Assembly (NCBI RefSeq): GCF_047511655.1
Contig: NC_133390.1
Location: 132,485,583 to 132,549,582, forward strand
Direction: 5' to 3'
DNA from: Castor canadensis
Taxonomy: Eukaryota > Chordata > Mammalia > Rodentia > Castoridae
DNA length: 64,000 nt
The notes beneath the pieces are model-generated. The model was not told the origin of the DNA. It saw only the letters and a program-made list of their open reading frames with translations, and did not search any database. Positions within the stretch are counted from its first letter, which is position 1; the number at the start of each line of letters is the position of its first letter. Positions 23,561 through 33,380 of this stretch are shown piece by piece. Both the position numbers and the translations under genes were made by a program.

Positions 23561-26500
23561 CTTATTGTTATAATTACGTTGTGATGTATTACTTGGAACT
23601 AAAGGGGGAGGGCACCAAATGGATTCTTCAGCCACCAACTTATTGTTTCCAAGGTGGCTTGTTGGTCCATTAGAAATGAAGTCTCACTTTACAATACACA
23701 CACTAGGCAGGTACTCAGTAGTGACCCTCTGAGTGAGTGGATAAGAATACTATGGTGCTCAGTGACCAGCCTGGGGAAGTGAAACCACTTCCCAATTTTG
23801 CGGGGAGCCTGCATCCATTTCCCAAAGCTGACTGAGCAGGAGCACACAGGTAACTCTACCTGCACAGTCATGGTATGTGCAGGCATATCGTGTGATATGG
23901 TAATATAGGCACAGCATCCTGCATGTGAAGCCAGGGAAGGTGGGAAAACTGAAGGAATCTGCCGGGTCTGAAAGACCCCCCAAAAACTACCAAGATGAAG
24001 GAGAAATTGAGTTTTCTTTAAAGGTGCCTCTCCAGCCTGAGGAGCATCCTCCACCTAAAAGCATGCTTTTGAACATGTGTAGTCTTCAGCCTTGACTCTT
24101 CCCTTCTCAAGTCCTGAGCACACTTCTGTACGTACTAGTACCATAGTCTGGCATACATGCCTGCACTCTCTCTGAGGTTCTGTGTTTTTCCAGATTGGAT
24201 ATCTTCCTTGACTTTTTCTCCTGAGGGCCCATCATAGCCTTTGTACCATAGGAAATGCTCAGCAATGATTGATGAACTGCTTTGATGTAGAATGGGTTGT
24301 CCCACTCCTTGGAACCTCTTGTTCTATTCCACAGTGATGTCAAAGGACTTAGAATAGATAAATTCTGTGCATAACTAAAGCCTAAATCTCACTGTGGACT
24401 CTGATAAACCTTGTTCAACTTTAATTTTTAAACTCAGTCTGCTCCTTTGTTGGGATCTTTTTGTGACCAGCTCTGGCCTTGTGGATCTGGTTTCCTGACC
24501 ATGAGGTCTCCCGGTAGAGCTCATAAGACCCTTGGAGACATCTGGACCAGAACCATGGAAAGGAAAGCAAGTCTACTGGCAAGGTAAGTGTCTCATGTGT
24601 AGTGATCCACACCCTGGCTCAGGCTTCAACAAAGTATCTGGGGAAGAAAGCTTGGCTACCAAAAAGGAGCCCTGAGTCTCTGTTTACCCTAACTGGCTGC
24701 TGGGGGCAAGTCACCTCACATGGAAACCCGACTCTGTCAAGGGACCTCAGCCCCTTCTGAACTGGAGAGTTTCTAGGACTACCTGATTAGATGGAAATGA
24801 AGGCTTTCTTACAAAGCCTCGTGTCATAGCCAGTGTGAGGGATGCAATTATTTTAGTGCTCCTGTTCTGTGGAATTACCATGTAGAAAGCTGGCTTAGGA
24901 TGCTGAACTGCTGGATTTTTCTTTGGGAATAAAAATGAGGAGAGTTTCATTTTTGAGCCTTCCATATCTAATTCCCATTTTTACTTTATGGACTAGAAAA
25001 ATGGGTGAAGAAAGCTGAAGTGGGCCTGATCTCCTTTCTAAATTAAAGATGGTTGCTGGCAGTGACCATCTCTTGCTTGTAATTACACAAGGGCCTCTTG
25101 AGAGAATAAACGGAAGACTTGCTCATTGTGCTAAGTGGGAGACATTTTACATCTCTTTATGAACCCTTCAACTATTTAGCCCTTAGTAAGTGCACAGCCA
25201 CTCTCAGTAGATTCTTTCTACTCATCAGGAACACTTCACAGGCCTATTCAAACAAAAAAATAGATATTGTTTAAAATGTGCAGTGGCCATATCCAGGGAA
25301 TGAAGATGTTAGTTCATGCAACTTAGAGGAATCTTAACTATCTCATTCAACCTACTCATCATGATTGGTTTAATAAAATAATTTGAACCTAAAAAGGGTG
25401 TGGTAGAAACAGAGCTGACTCACTAAACAGTCAGTTCAGTTATGTGTTGGGTTCAGCTATTGTGAGGTGTCGTACACAAAGTCCTATGAAAATGGAGGAC
25501 AAGCCATTACAGTTGTATGTGAGGCTGATGGTCCTGCTTTTGTGAAGTCATCTCTGTTCAATACACAGATGTATACATATCTTATTGATCTCCGTCCATC
25601 CCTCTATATTTAAATTGATCCCAAATGACCTGATTGCAGTGTAAAACACAACATAGTGCCCTGGAGGCAATCAGGGTTGCCACTCTCTGGCATTCATATG
25701 GTGCCTTCACAAGCATCTTGTACTCATTTATCTTTGTTCCCTGATGCATGCCTGAGTGCTGGGCAGGCATGTGAGCCTCTCTTTCTGGCCTGGGTAAAAG
25801 TGTAGTCCCCAGCTCACTCTACACTGGAACAATAGGCTTTGGGTAAAAGAAGAAACTGTCAGCAGTGCTCAGTTCCAGGAACAGTAATCTCAGCGCCTGG
25901 GCTGTATACTCCATGGCCCCTGTATTGTGGATATAGGTGCAACAGCAATGGTAAGCTATGGCCCGATGGACACAGCAGTCACAGTGCTAATCCTGACCTG
26001 AAGGGAGGCAGAAAGCCAGAGGCAACACTTCTGAGGTAAGTCTGGGAACTGTATCTCTGTGCTGTGGCCTGTGCCTCTCAGCTCTGATACTCAGGCACAC
26101 TTGGTAAAGGCAGAGGCACATGAGGCAATGGAGGGGCCCACAAGGAAAGTCAGTGAAGCTCTCTTGATCAGTCAAGATAAGGCTCCTGCCCATGTCACTC
26201 TTCACCAGTGGCTTTAGCACTATGGCAGTGAAAGTCTGATAGTGGACATGCAAAGCATCCCAGAGCTTATGGATGCACACAGCTCACTCTGTGGGTTCAG
26301 ATCTCAGCAATTCCCATTTTCTCCTATGGAGCCTCCAGTGCGTGTGGTCATGGGCAGTTATAGTGGATCCCGGAGCTTTCAGTGAACAGAAGAGTACTGT
26401 CAAAAGTGCCTTAGCAGGGCACCGTCATACCCCTGTGCCAGCCCTCACCCAGTGTGGAAAAGAGTCTCACAGAGGGCATCCAGAGAGGGAAGGAGGTAGC

Positions 26501-27789
26501 CACGTGACAATGGCACCAGGGACTCATCCCTGCCTCCATCTAGCTGTCACCAGGCCTTCCACAGCTATCTTCAAGAAATCTGTCCTACTCCATGGGTTTT
26601 CACAAACAAAGCACAATTAATTACAGCAGTACCAGCAGCAGCAGCAGCAATGACAAAACCCCAAGGAATTAGCCCTCGACCTTCCTCCTGGAACAGAAGC
26701 TTGCTTGGCATCTTTTAGCTCAAGCAAATACAGGTGCCACCTATAGCCCTGGGTTGCTCCTCTCACCATTTTGGGGGTTTGGAAAGCACAGGCCAGCAGC
26801 ACTGCCTGGGAATGTCTTCAGCCTAGAGCTTCTCCTGGGAGGCACCACATTCTACTCCATTACCTTTCATCACCCTTAAGGTCTCTCTGCCCTGTGGATC
26901 ACTGTTACACAAACCTGTATGGAGCTCTACTCTCAGGTGTCTGTGTGGGCAGTTGCACTTGCCCTTATTTTTCTGGGGCCTGTCCCAGGTAGTGCCCCAT
27001 CCTATTTCCCTGCAGTGACACACAGCCACCCACCCTATGATCCTGAGCCCTGCTGTGCCTTTAACTCAAGGTTAGTAGCTCCTATCCCTTCTGCCCTCAC
27101 TCTGCATGGAGCTTTGACTCCTCCTGCAGGGCTCAGCGGCTGACAAATCCATTACTAGAGTTACAAGCTTGTTTGGCATGGAGCCAGCAGACTGCAGGCC
27201 CCATGTGTCTGTGGTTTGGTGTCCATTGTTGCTTTGCAGAGATGAGCAGAATCTTCAGATAAGAAGCTCTGGAAACCAGGGGCTCTGTCCTTCTGCCTCT
27301 TGGGCGGCTGAGGTCATTCTGAAGACCAGGGAGGAGCTTTCAAGGGGTGGAACATCACAGCCATTCTGGTTCATCAGAAACTCCCAATGTATGGGAGTAG
27401 TGCAGAGGCCCAGCCTTATCTCACAGCAGGAGATGCACAGCTGTGCATTATCGGGAGTCAGTGTGGCCTCAGGCGCTTAAAGGTTTATTGGTATACTGTG
27501 TCAACAAATGTCAATACTCACAGCAAATAATGTAGGTGGAAACCCAATAGTGTCCTCATGGGGCTGGCATTTCAACCAGTCTCTCAAAGAGACTCCAAAA
27601 ATCCTCAAGGGTGAGGGCCCAAAATCTTGGCTGGGGCCTCTGAAAAGGCAGGGTTGGCTGAGCTAGTGTGGTACAGAAACTTTGTCCTTGGTACAGGGAT
27701 GGGGAGAAGCAATAGCACTCTGACACCTGTGGGGAGCCAGGCTGGATCTGTGCAGATGAGGCTGTGTCTGCCCACTACACCTGGCTCCT
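23561..27789. other. 4.2 kb of intergenic sequence, no genes recognised
   Basis: The content is a short CAG microsatellite at 26633-26649 and otherwise unique-looking sequence. AT-rich text at 25000-25110 with 'taattac' and 'aattaaag' could be a conserved element, but this cannot be shown from one sequence. Confidence 0.45.
26633..26649 (+). repeat. Short (CAG)n run
   Basis: Five to six CAG units. It is not inside a supported reading frame. Confidence 0.85.
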
Positions 27790-27885
27790 TCTGTGGTGCT
27801 GGGTGCCTTCCCTTATCTGAACTGCAGTTCTCTCACCTCCTCATTTAGATTATATGAGATCATGTATGCAAGTGCCCAGGGCAGG
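27790..27885 (+). repeat. MIR fragment
   Basis: 'tgaactgcagttctctcacctcctcatttagattatatgagatcatgtatgcaagtgcccag' matches the MIR 3' half. Confidence 0.55.
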
Positions 27886-28639
27886 GGATGCTCAGGCCAG
27901 GGCAATGGTGGGTACAGTCACCATGCTAGTGCAGTCCAGGGAGGTGCAGGCTGCAAGGAGATTGCTCTGATTTGCAGCAGACACTAACAGAGTCACTGAG
28001 GATGAGATTCAGTCACTTCCCCTGCAATTGCCAAGGCCAAGCTGGTCATAGGATCTCCCTATCCTGTTATCTGCCCTCCAAGTGAGCTGTTGTGTCACAC
28101 AGCTCCATTTACTTGGTCCTGAGTGCACAAACTTGTGATCGTTCCCATCGATATGAAATGGCAAATGGTCTTGGTGCCTGGCCCTGGAGAGAGACTAGGC
28201 AGAACCTGAGAAACTATAGGGAGGGCAGATTCTTCAGGTAAGATTCTGAAACTCTTCCCTGTGGAAAGACAGTGTTGGGATAAAATGGCCAGTTGGTATA
28301 ATAGGAGTTAACTTGTCTGGCACAGAAAGTTTGGATTAGGACAAGTGTGATGGTGCTAATGAAGGTGGTGGGTGAGGATATAAAGACTTATTCTGTTTCT
28401 TCAAACCCAAAGAGATGTAACTTTGGACACCCTTTGAATTTGAAATGGGACATTTCAGAACAAATACAGAAAAGCACATTTTATACAATGGCTCATGATG
28501 AATAAACCCAGATATTGGAATGCAGAGGGAAAGGTACAAATAAGCTTTGATATGTCCTGTCACCTATAGGGACACCTAAGGTAACCACAACCACCCCATC
28601 TACAGTGCATATGCCAGGCACTATGTGTGTGGTTTCCTT
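27886..28639. other. Intergenic, nothing recognised
   Basis: Unique-looking DNA with only short frames. Confidence 0.45.
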
Positions 28640-28800
28640 CCCAGGAATTCCCTAGCAATCATATGAAGTGAGCCTTACCATTTATCTTGTCACAGAGGTG
28701 AGGTTCAGAGAGGTGCAGGCATCTGTCCAAGATCACAGAACTAGAAAGTAGTGCAATTGGATTCAAGCCCAAGTTATTGTGACTCCAGTCCTATATACTC
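28640..28800 (-). repeat. MIR, antisense
   Basis: 'gcaatcatatgaagtgagccttaccatttatc...cacagaggtgaggttcagagaggtgcaggcatctgtccaagatcacagaactagaaagtagtgcaattggattcaagccc' is the antisense MIR consensus. Confidence 0.85.
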
Positions 28801-29009
28801 TGGCTTTCATGGAGATGATTGGGTGTCTATATAGTCTTCATAGGGATAAGATCTTAGAGTATGCTTTTGGACTATCAAAGACAAATGCTGGGTGAGTCTC
28901 AGATTTGACTCACAAAGATGGTGTTAATAATTTTCAAAACATTAAATGTTTAAGGTCAAGGGAGAGAGTGGCAGGTGGGGGAGATCAAGCTGTAGTCCTT
29001 ATTCCAGGA

Positions 29010-29107
29010 CAGTGGTTCTCACCTTTGCTGAATATTGGAATGACCAAGTTGTACCCCTGACCAATCTAATCAAGATTTCTGGGATACCAGGATTCCAGAC
29101 ATAGGGA
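29010..29107 (+). mobile_element. MER5A-like hAT relic
   Basis: It opens CAGTGGTTCTCA, the terminal inverted repeat of MER5-type elements, and continues 'gaatattggaatgacc'. The 3' part is interrupted by the SINE at 29109. Confidence 0.65.
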
Positions 29108-29108
29108 A

Positions 29109-29318
29109 TTTTTTTTTTTTGGTGGTATTGGGTTTTTGAACTCAGGGCTTCATGCTTGCTGGGCAGATGCTCCATTTAACCCACTCTGCCAGCCCTTTTT
29201 TTGTGCTGGGCATTTTCAAGATAGGGTCTATTTCCCTAGGCTGGCTTTGAACCATGATCCTCTTGATCTCTGCCTTCAGATTAGCTAGGATTACAAGCTT
29301 GAGCCGCAGGTATAACCG
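29109..29318 (-). mobile_element. Dimeric 7SL/tRNA SINE, antisense
   Basis: On the plus strand there is a T-run (29109-29120), then an antisense tRNA-like body (to about 29200). An antisense B1/7SL-like body follows: 'agatagggtctatttccctaggctggctttgaaccatgatcctcttgatctctgcc...tagctaggattacaagcttgagcc'. In sense orientation the order is 7SL-like, tRNA-like, A-tail. Confidence 0.85.
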
Positions 29319-29360
29319 CTGTTAGAGGGTTGCTGCATTCTCGGGATCAGGATGGCAGCA

Positions 29361-29366
29361 TTTATT
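29361..29366 (-). terminator. Candidate polyadenylation signal AATAAA for SYNDIG1
   Basis: This is the first perfect AATAAA on the minus strand downstream of the SYNDIG1 stop. It is only a motif match; transcript 3'-end data would be needed to choose it over variant signals nearer the stop. Confidence 0.35.
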
Positions 29367-30588
29367 AACTATGTTCAAGGTGGATATGTGATTCTTGCCC
29401 TGGGAGATGACCATACCACTGCTTCAGCAGCTGAGTCCTGTGTGCTCTGCAGTCATTTAAACACCAAATAAATCATCAAAATTAAACCCAACCATTGCTA
29501 TTCATCAGAAAGAACAGTCATAAGCAAACAAGCTAAAAGATAACTTTTGTTAAATAATGAACACTCGTAAAACAGCAATGAAATGGTATTAAAACATCTG
29601 TGATTACTTATTTCTCAGCATTCATCTGATAACTTAAGCAGCATGAAGCAAGAGTTACACTTTAAAAAATGACAAGAAAATAGCTATTCATTTAGTCTAC
29701 AGAGTAAGGCCCATCCCATTTCTCGGATCTCTTTGTCATTGTCCATGACCAGGGTGAGCGTCCACAGGGTGACTGTTTCAGAAGCACCCTGGGTGTCTTC
29801 ATAGCTCTTTTGCCTCAGGTCCCCAACAAACACTGGGTTCTTTCTTCACATGCTGCGGGAGGAGCTGCGGCCTGCCTCCCATCTACCCAAAGAGGCCCCA
29901 AGACTGCGCATTGCCATGATAACTGCTGAGTGACACGGTCCAGCATTCTTAACTGGGGCAGCACAGCAGGAAGGAACAGGGCCTGGGGACAGATGTTATG
30001 TTATTCTGACTTTGCCTTCTCTGGGTGGGACCACCTCCAGACAGTGCCAGCTGGGTCCTTCCTGAAGATGTGCCCTTTCTTCCTTCTCGGCTCCATTTAC
30101 TTCTGGCAAGGAAGCCATGTAGACTGGGGGAACGCAGAAGAGTCAAGCGGGCCACAGACAGCAGAGTGACCGTGTCCCCTGCCCTCTGCCTATTGCACCG
30201 TATTCCATAAAAAATAAATACTTTTTAAAATTTTACTGTTTGTATATTGCTAATGCAGGGGCATTCCAGGCACTGACAGGCTGCAGAGAAAGCCACATTG
30301 TCATTAATCCACCAGAATCCATCCAGAGATAGCCTCTTGGGCTGGGATCTTTGGAAGAATTAGCAGTGCCCATCTGTCTGGTGGTCTATACTGTGCTGTG
30401 AAATGAAATGGACGGATAAAAACAAAAGGAATCCAGGGGTAGAAAATTCCAGGTCATCATGGAGTCATTCCGCAATCACTTGTATTGTACAGCATCTCAC
30501 AAGTGTGTCTACCCCTGGCCAGCTCTACCCACTTGGTGCCCACAGACCTGGCCCAGGTCCTTCCCCTCCATGCCTGCCTGCAGGAAGC
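29361..30588 (-). other. SYNDIG1: SYNDIG1 3'UTR candidate
   Basis: This is the non-coding sequence following the TGA on the minus strand. The first canonical AATAAA on that strand is at 29366-29361, about 1.2 kb after the stop. No canonical AATAAA or ATTAAA was seen between, although weaker AGTAAA variants exist (for example 30236-30231). The segment holds no recognised interspersed repeat and is bounded on the far side by a SINE at 29109-29318, which fits a conserved UTR. No clear GT-rich downstream element follows the AATAAA, so the true cleavage site is uncertain. Confidence 0.45.
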
Positions 30589-30747
30589 TCATAGGTGGTT
30601 GTTCTTGGAGAGGTAGGCGATGAGGGCGACGGCCACGCCCACGTAGATGCCAGTTCCAATGGTGATGGACAGCACCGCAAGGAATAGAGCTCGCCGGGAG
30701 CTGGTGCTGGCCTGGTGAAAGTCCCCCTTGGCTACGGCTTTGTTTGT
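30589..30747 (-). CDS. SYNDIG1: SYNDIG1 terminal coding exon (C-terminal 52 codons plus stop)
   Basis: Seen: on the minus strand, 52 codons run from TNKAVAKGDF to YLSKNNHL and end in TGA (30591-30589). A long hydrophobic stretch from about residue 20 to 46 of the exon (ALFLAVL...ALIAYL) is the C-terminal membrane-embedded segment. The exon begins directly after CTGCAG, with a polypyrimidine tract upstream, so codons upstream of ACA in this frame are intronic. Known: SYNDIG1 (TMEM90B) is a CD225/dispanin-related membrane protein of about 258 residues. It associates with AMPA receptors and promotes excitatory synapse development, and its C-terminal portion is the conserved part. This exon supplies about the last fifth. 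Inferred: the exon is intact and functional, because no stop, frameshift or missing splice site is seen. The preceding exon, carrying the first CD225 hydrophobic segment, was not found and should lie beyond 64000. The paralogues SYNDIG1L and PRRT1 are possible alternatives, but the C-terminus as I remember it fits SYNDIG1 best. Confidence 0.95.
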   Translation of the reverse strand, partial: TNKAVAKGDFHQASTSSRRALFLAVLSITIGTGIYVGVAVALIAYLSKNNHL

Positions 30748-30795
30748 CTGCAGAATAAGGGAAGAAAAAGGAAGTGAGAGTGAGCAAGTCAGAAG
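30748..30795 (-). promoter_or_regulatory. SYNDIG1: 3' splice site of SYNDIG1 last intron
   Basis: Read on the minus strand, a tract of mostly T and C (30754-30780) leads into TTCTGCAG, with the AG at 30749-30748. A consensus branch-point-like CTGAC has its A at 30789, 41 nt before the exon. This fixes the exon start at 30747 and explains why the longer open frame to 30834 is not coding throughout. Confidence 0.85.
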
Positions 30796-32460
30796 GAACA
30801 GGGAGTGGAGAGTGTGTCTGTGGCTCTGTCCCAATGTGAAACTTCAGTTGATTCCAGAGAGAACCTGTCAATATAGGAATGGCCAAAAAGGAAGTGGCAT
30901 TTGTCCTCCACCATGAGGGCTCTCTAACTGGAAGGTACATGGCTGGTGTTTATCACTGCTCCTCACACTTCTAGGGACAAAAAGTAAGGCTTGAAGTAGC
31001 TGAGTGACTACCACGGGTATGGGGTGTGAGGTCTCAGTTATGGATGAAGCTTCTTATCTCCAGGGCCACCCTTCCTACACAAGAACAACAGTGTTTTTTT
31101 TTTTTTCCTCATTTGACTGACACTTAACTTTCTAAAGCATGTTCACACTTACCTTATTTAATCTCTATAACCCAGTAGGGTTATGGGGAAGGAAATTATA
31201 GTTCTCATTTCCCAGAAAGGAAACTATGGCATCAGATTATTAAACTAACCCCAGAATACTTGGGGCTTCACTTTTTAGTAGTTAGCCATCATATGGCCAT
31301 CCATTGATTTTCTGACAGTCCCTTACCCCTGCCAGAGTGGCATTGTCAAAATAATTGTCCATTGTCAGAATAATTTCATGTAAGATCACTACCTATACTT
31401 TGGAGCACTCAGTTACATGACAAGGTGTTGGTTTAATAAGATTCTCATTTCTTAGGGTCCTGAGGAAAACAGGAACATGGAAGTGGGATGTGGTGTCAGA
31501 TATGGTATTTCATAGCAGGACTTTAAGTCCATTCCCAACTTCTTCCTTCCTTGCCCTTCTCCACACCCTGGGGGGTAGCAAGTATAGATTAGGGAGATTG
31601 CAGTGGGTGTCTCTAGGAGAACTTTGGGAAGGGTAAGATGTGGGACTCATGTGGATGACACCGCCCTCCTTCTTGCCTGGGGATGCAGATGTGGAGCCTG
31701 GAACTGCTGTGGGCACGGATCCAGGAGAGAAGCTGAGAGAAGGTTACAAAAGTCTGTGTTGATGCTCAGGAACCTCTGAAACAACACCAGAGCCTCCTGG
31801 TCCAGATTTGCTGTGTGAGGAACATGAGCATTTATCTGTTCAGACTCTGCTTGCCGACTTGTGCTGTGACACGCCATTCTTTAATGCCAAAACTGTGGGC
31901 TGTTGTGTGCTTCAGTCACCGCCATCATGACCTGAACACCCAAGTCAAACAGCTCACATGGCAGATGGAGAGGGATACTCCCAAGGAGTGAGGAGTAATG
32001 CTGAGAAGGGCTAATCCAGGCCTGTGGAGGGGCCTCTTTAGTCAGGGTAAAGGCAAAGCCCACTTAACTAGGGAATGTCCTAACTTGCTCTCATGGGCCA
32101 TCACTGGAAAACTAGATTTTTCTTACCAGACCTATCATTTATGAGTCATCTGTGATATTTCTACATCTCATGGGCCAGTATTGGAAGACAGGCTGTTCAC
32201 TCCATGCTACGGATCACAGAGGGTCAAACTCAGAGAGAACTTAGGAAGTGGCTTTTCCTCTTCCACAATCTCTTGACCCTGTTTTGATGAGATTGGAAAT
32301 CTGTGATGTGTTCAGAGGGACCTCTATCTGCCACCTGGCCCCTTCTCTTTTCCCTAACTTCTGAATCTTGAAAGCTAGATTTTATTTTTAACTCCCTTAG
32401 TTTTTGCCTTGGAACTGAGCTTGGGAGCTCACTGGGAATAAGTTTTGATGTAGCACAGCT
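30796..32460. other. Putative SYNDIG1 last intron, proximal part
   Basis: A poly-T run lies at 31093-31109. MIR-like antisense text lies at 31140-31260 ('ctttaatctctataacccagtagggttatggggaaggaaattatagttctcatttcccag'). Nothing else was recognised. Confidence 0.5.
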
Positions 32461-32466
32461 GAGGGA

Positions 32467-32585
32467 ATGCAAATTGAGAAGCCTCCTAGGACAACAGTAA
32501 TTAATTAATTAGGTCATAATTAGCTGGGTTTCATTTTATCTAGCAGCACTCCCAATGTCCTGTAACATAATTTACTGTAATTGCC
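32467..32585. promoter_or_regulatory. Clustered octamer and TAAT homeodomain-type sites
   Basis: A perfect POU octamer ATGCAAAT (32467-32474) is followed by TAATTAATTAATTA (32498-32511), TAATTAG (32517-32523), TAATTT (32568-32573) and TAATTG (32578-32583). The density of TAAT cores in otherwise non-repetitive intronic DNA resembles neural enhancers. Function is inference. Confidence 0.35.
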
Positions 32586-33026
32586 CTTCTTGGCATTATC
32601 TCTAAACAGTCCTTGTTCATCAGAAGCATGGTTTTGTTGCTGCCACTGTCATTATCCTCACTCTTAGCACAGTTTCTTAGCAAGGCTGGGGGAAAGTAGG
32701 TGAAGGGAAGCCAAGAGGAGGGTGGAGGTTCCTATAGCTGATCAGGCACTTTTCCACAAGAATCCTGCATGAAACTTCCCTATTTCGTCAGTGTTCACAC
32801 ATTTGGGTGCTGACTTTTGGAGCAGGGTCCAAATCTCCCTTGTCCACTGTGGTCTTCCTAAGGCCTGGACTCGTGTCCTGGTGGTATAAAGGAGCAATGA
32901 CAGAGGTGGCTCCATTTTGGATGAGGGAAACACTTCAGAAACAGACTTCCAAAGGGGCATGGGAAAAACAGGTTTCTCAGAGAAATAACAAGTCTCTCAC
33001 CAAAATAACAAAATGCAGTTGTTAGA
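32586..33026. other. Intronic sequence, nothing recognised
   Basis: Short unique segment before the LTR-like block. Confidence 0.4.
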
Positions 33027-33380
33027 TGTAGGCAGTGGGCCGCAAGGCCAGAAAAACTGACCAGACTTTCCCAGAATGTTCTGGTCGATAAGGATGGGGA
33101 CGGGCAAGTGGCTGGGTTCAACAGAGAGTTGACTAGGCTCCAACCAATCACAAATAGAGTTTCAAGGTAGAATAGTTGGACCTAAGCCAGGCAGAGCCCT
33201 ATATTACTCCTAGACTTCAGCCATACTATGGCTGAAGCTTTCCTAAGCCCCTTCCATGTGGGAGCTTTTGCATCCTTGTGCTTGCTTTACTCTTAACTCC
33301 TAGTCTGGCATCTTCATTCATCAGCTTCACCAGGACATGAACTTGGGATCAATAATCCAGTATTAGTTGGAGGTCAACAG
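33027..33380 (+). mobile_element. Degenerate solo LTR (ERV-like), tentative
   Basis: It starts TGTAGGCAGTGGGCC, contains a CCAAT box ('aaccaatcac', 33142-33151) and a TATA-like 'ctatatta' (33199-33206). The U5-like 3' end is 'ttcatcagcttcaccaggacatgaac'. After 'agtatta', 'gttggaggtc' weakly resembles a proline-tRNA primer site. No gag, pol or env reading frame follows, so this would be a broken remnant. Confidence 0.4.

Noticed and set aside
26633-26649. CAG run as a polyglutamine coding repeat
   Set aside because: Too short and not in a supported coding frame.
30589-30834. Full 81-codon minus-strand frame as a complete small protein
   Set aside because: The part upstream of 30747 is a polypyrimidine intron end; only 30589-30747 matches SYNDIG1.
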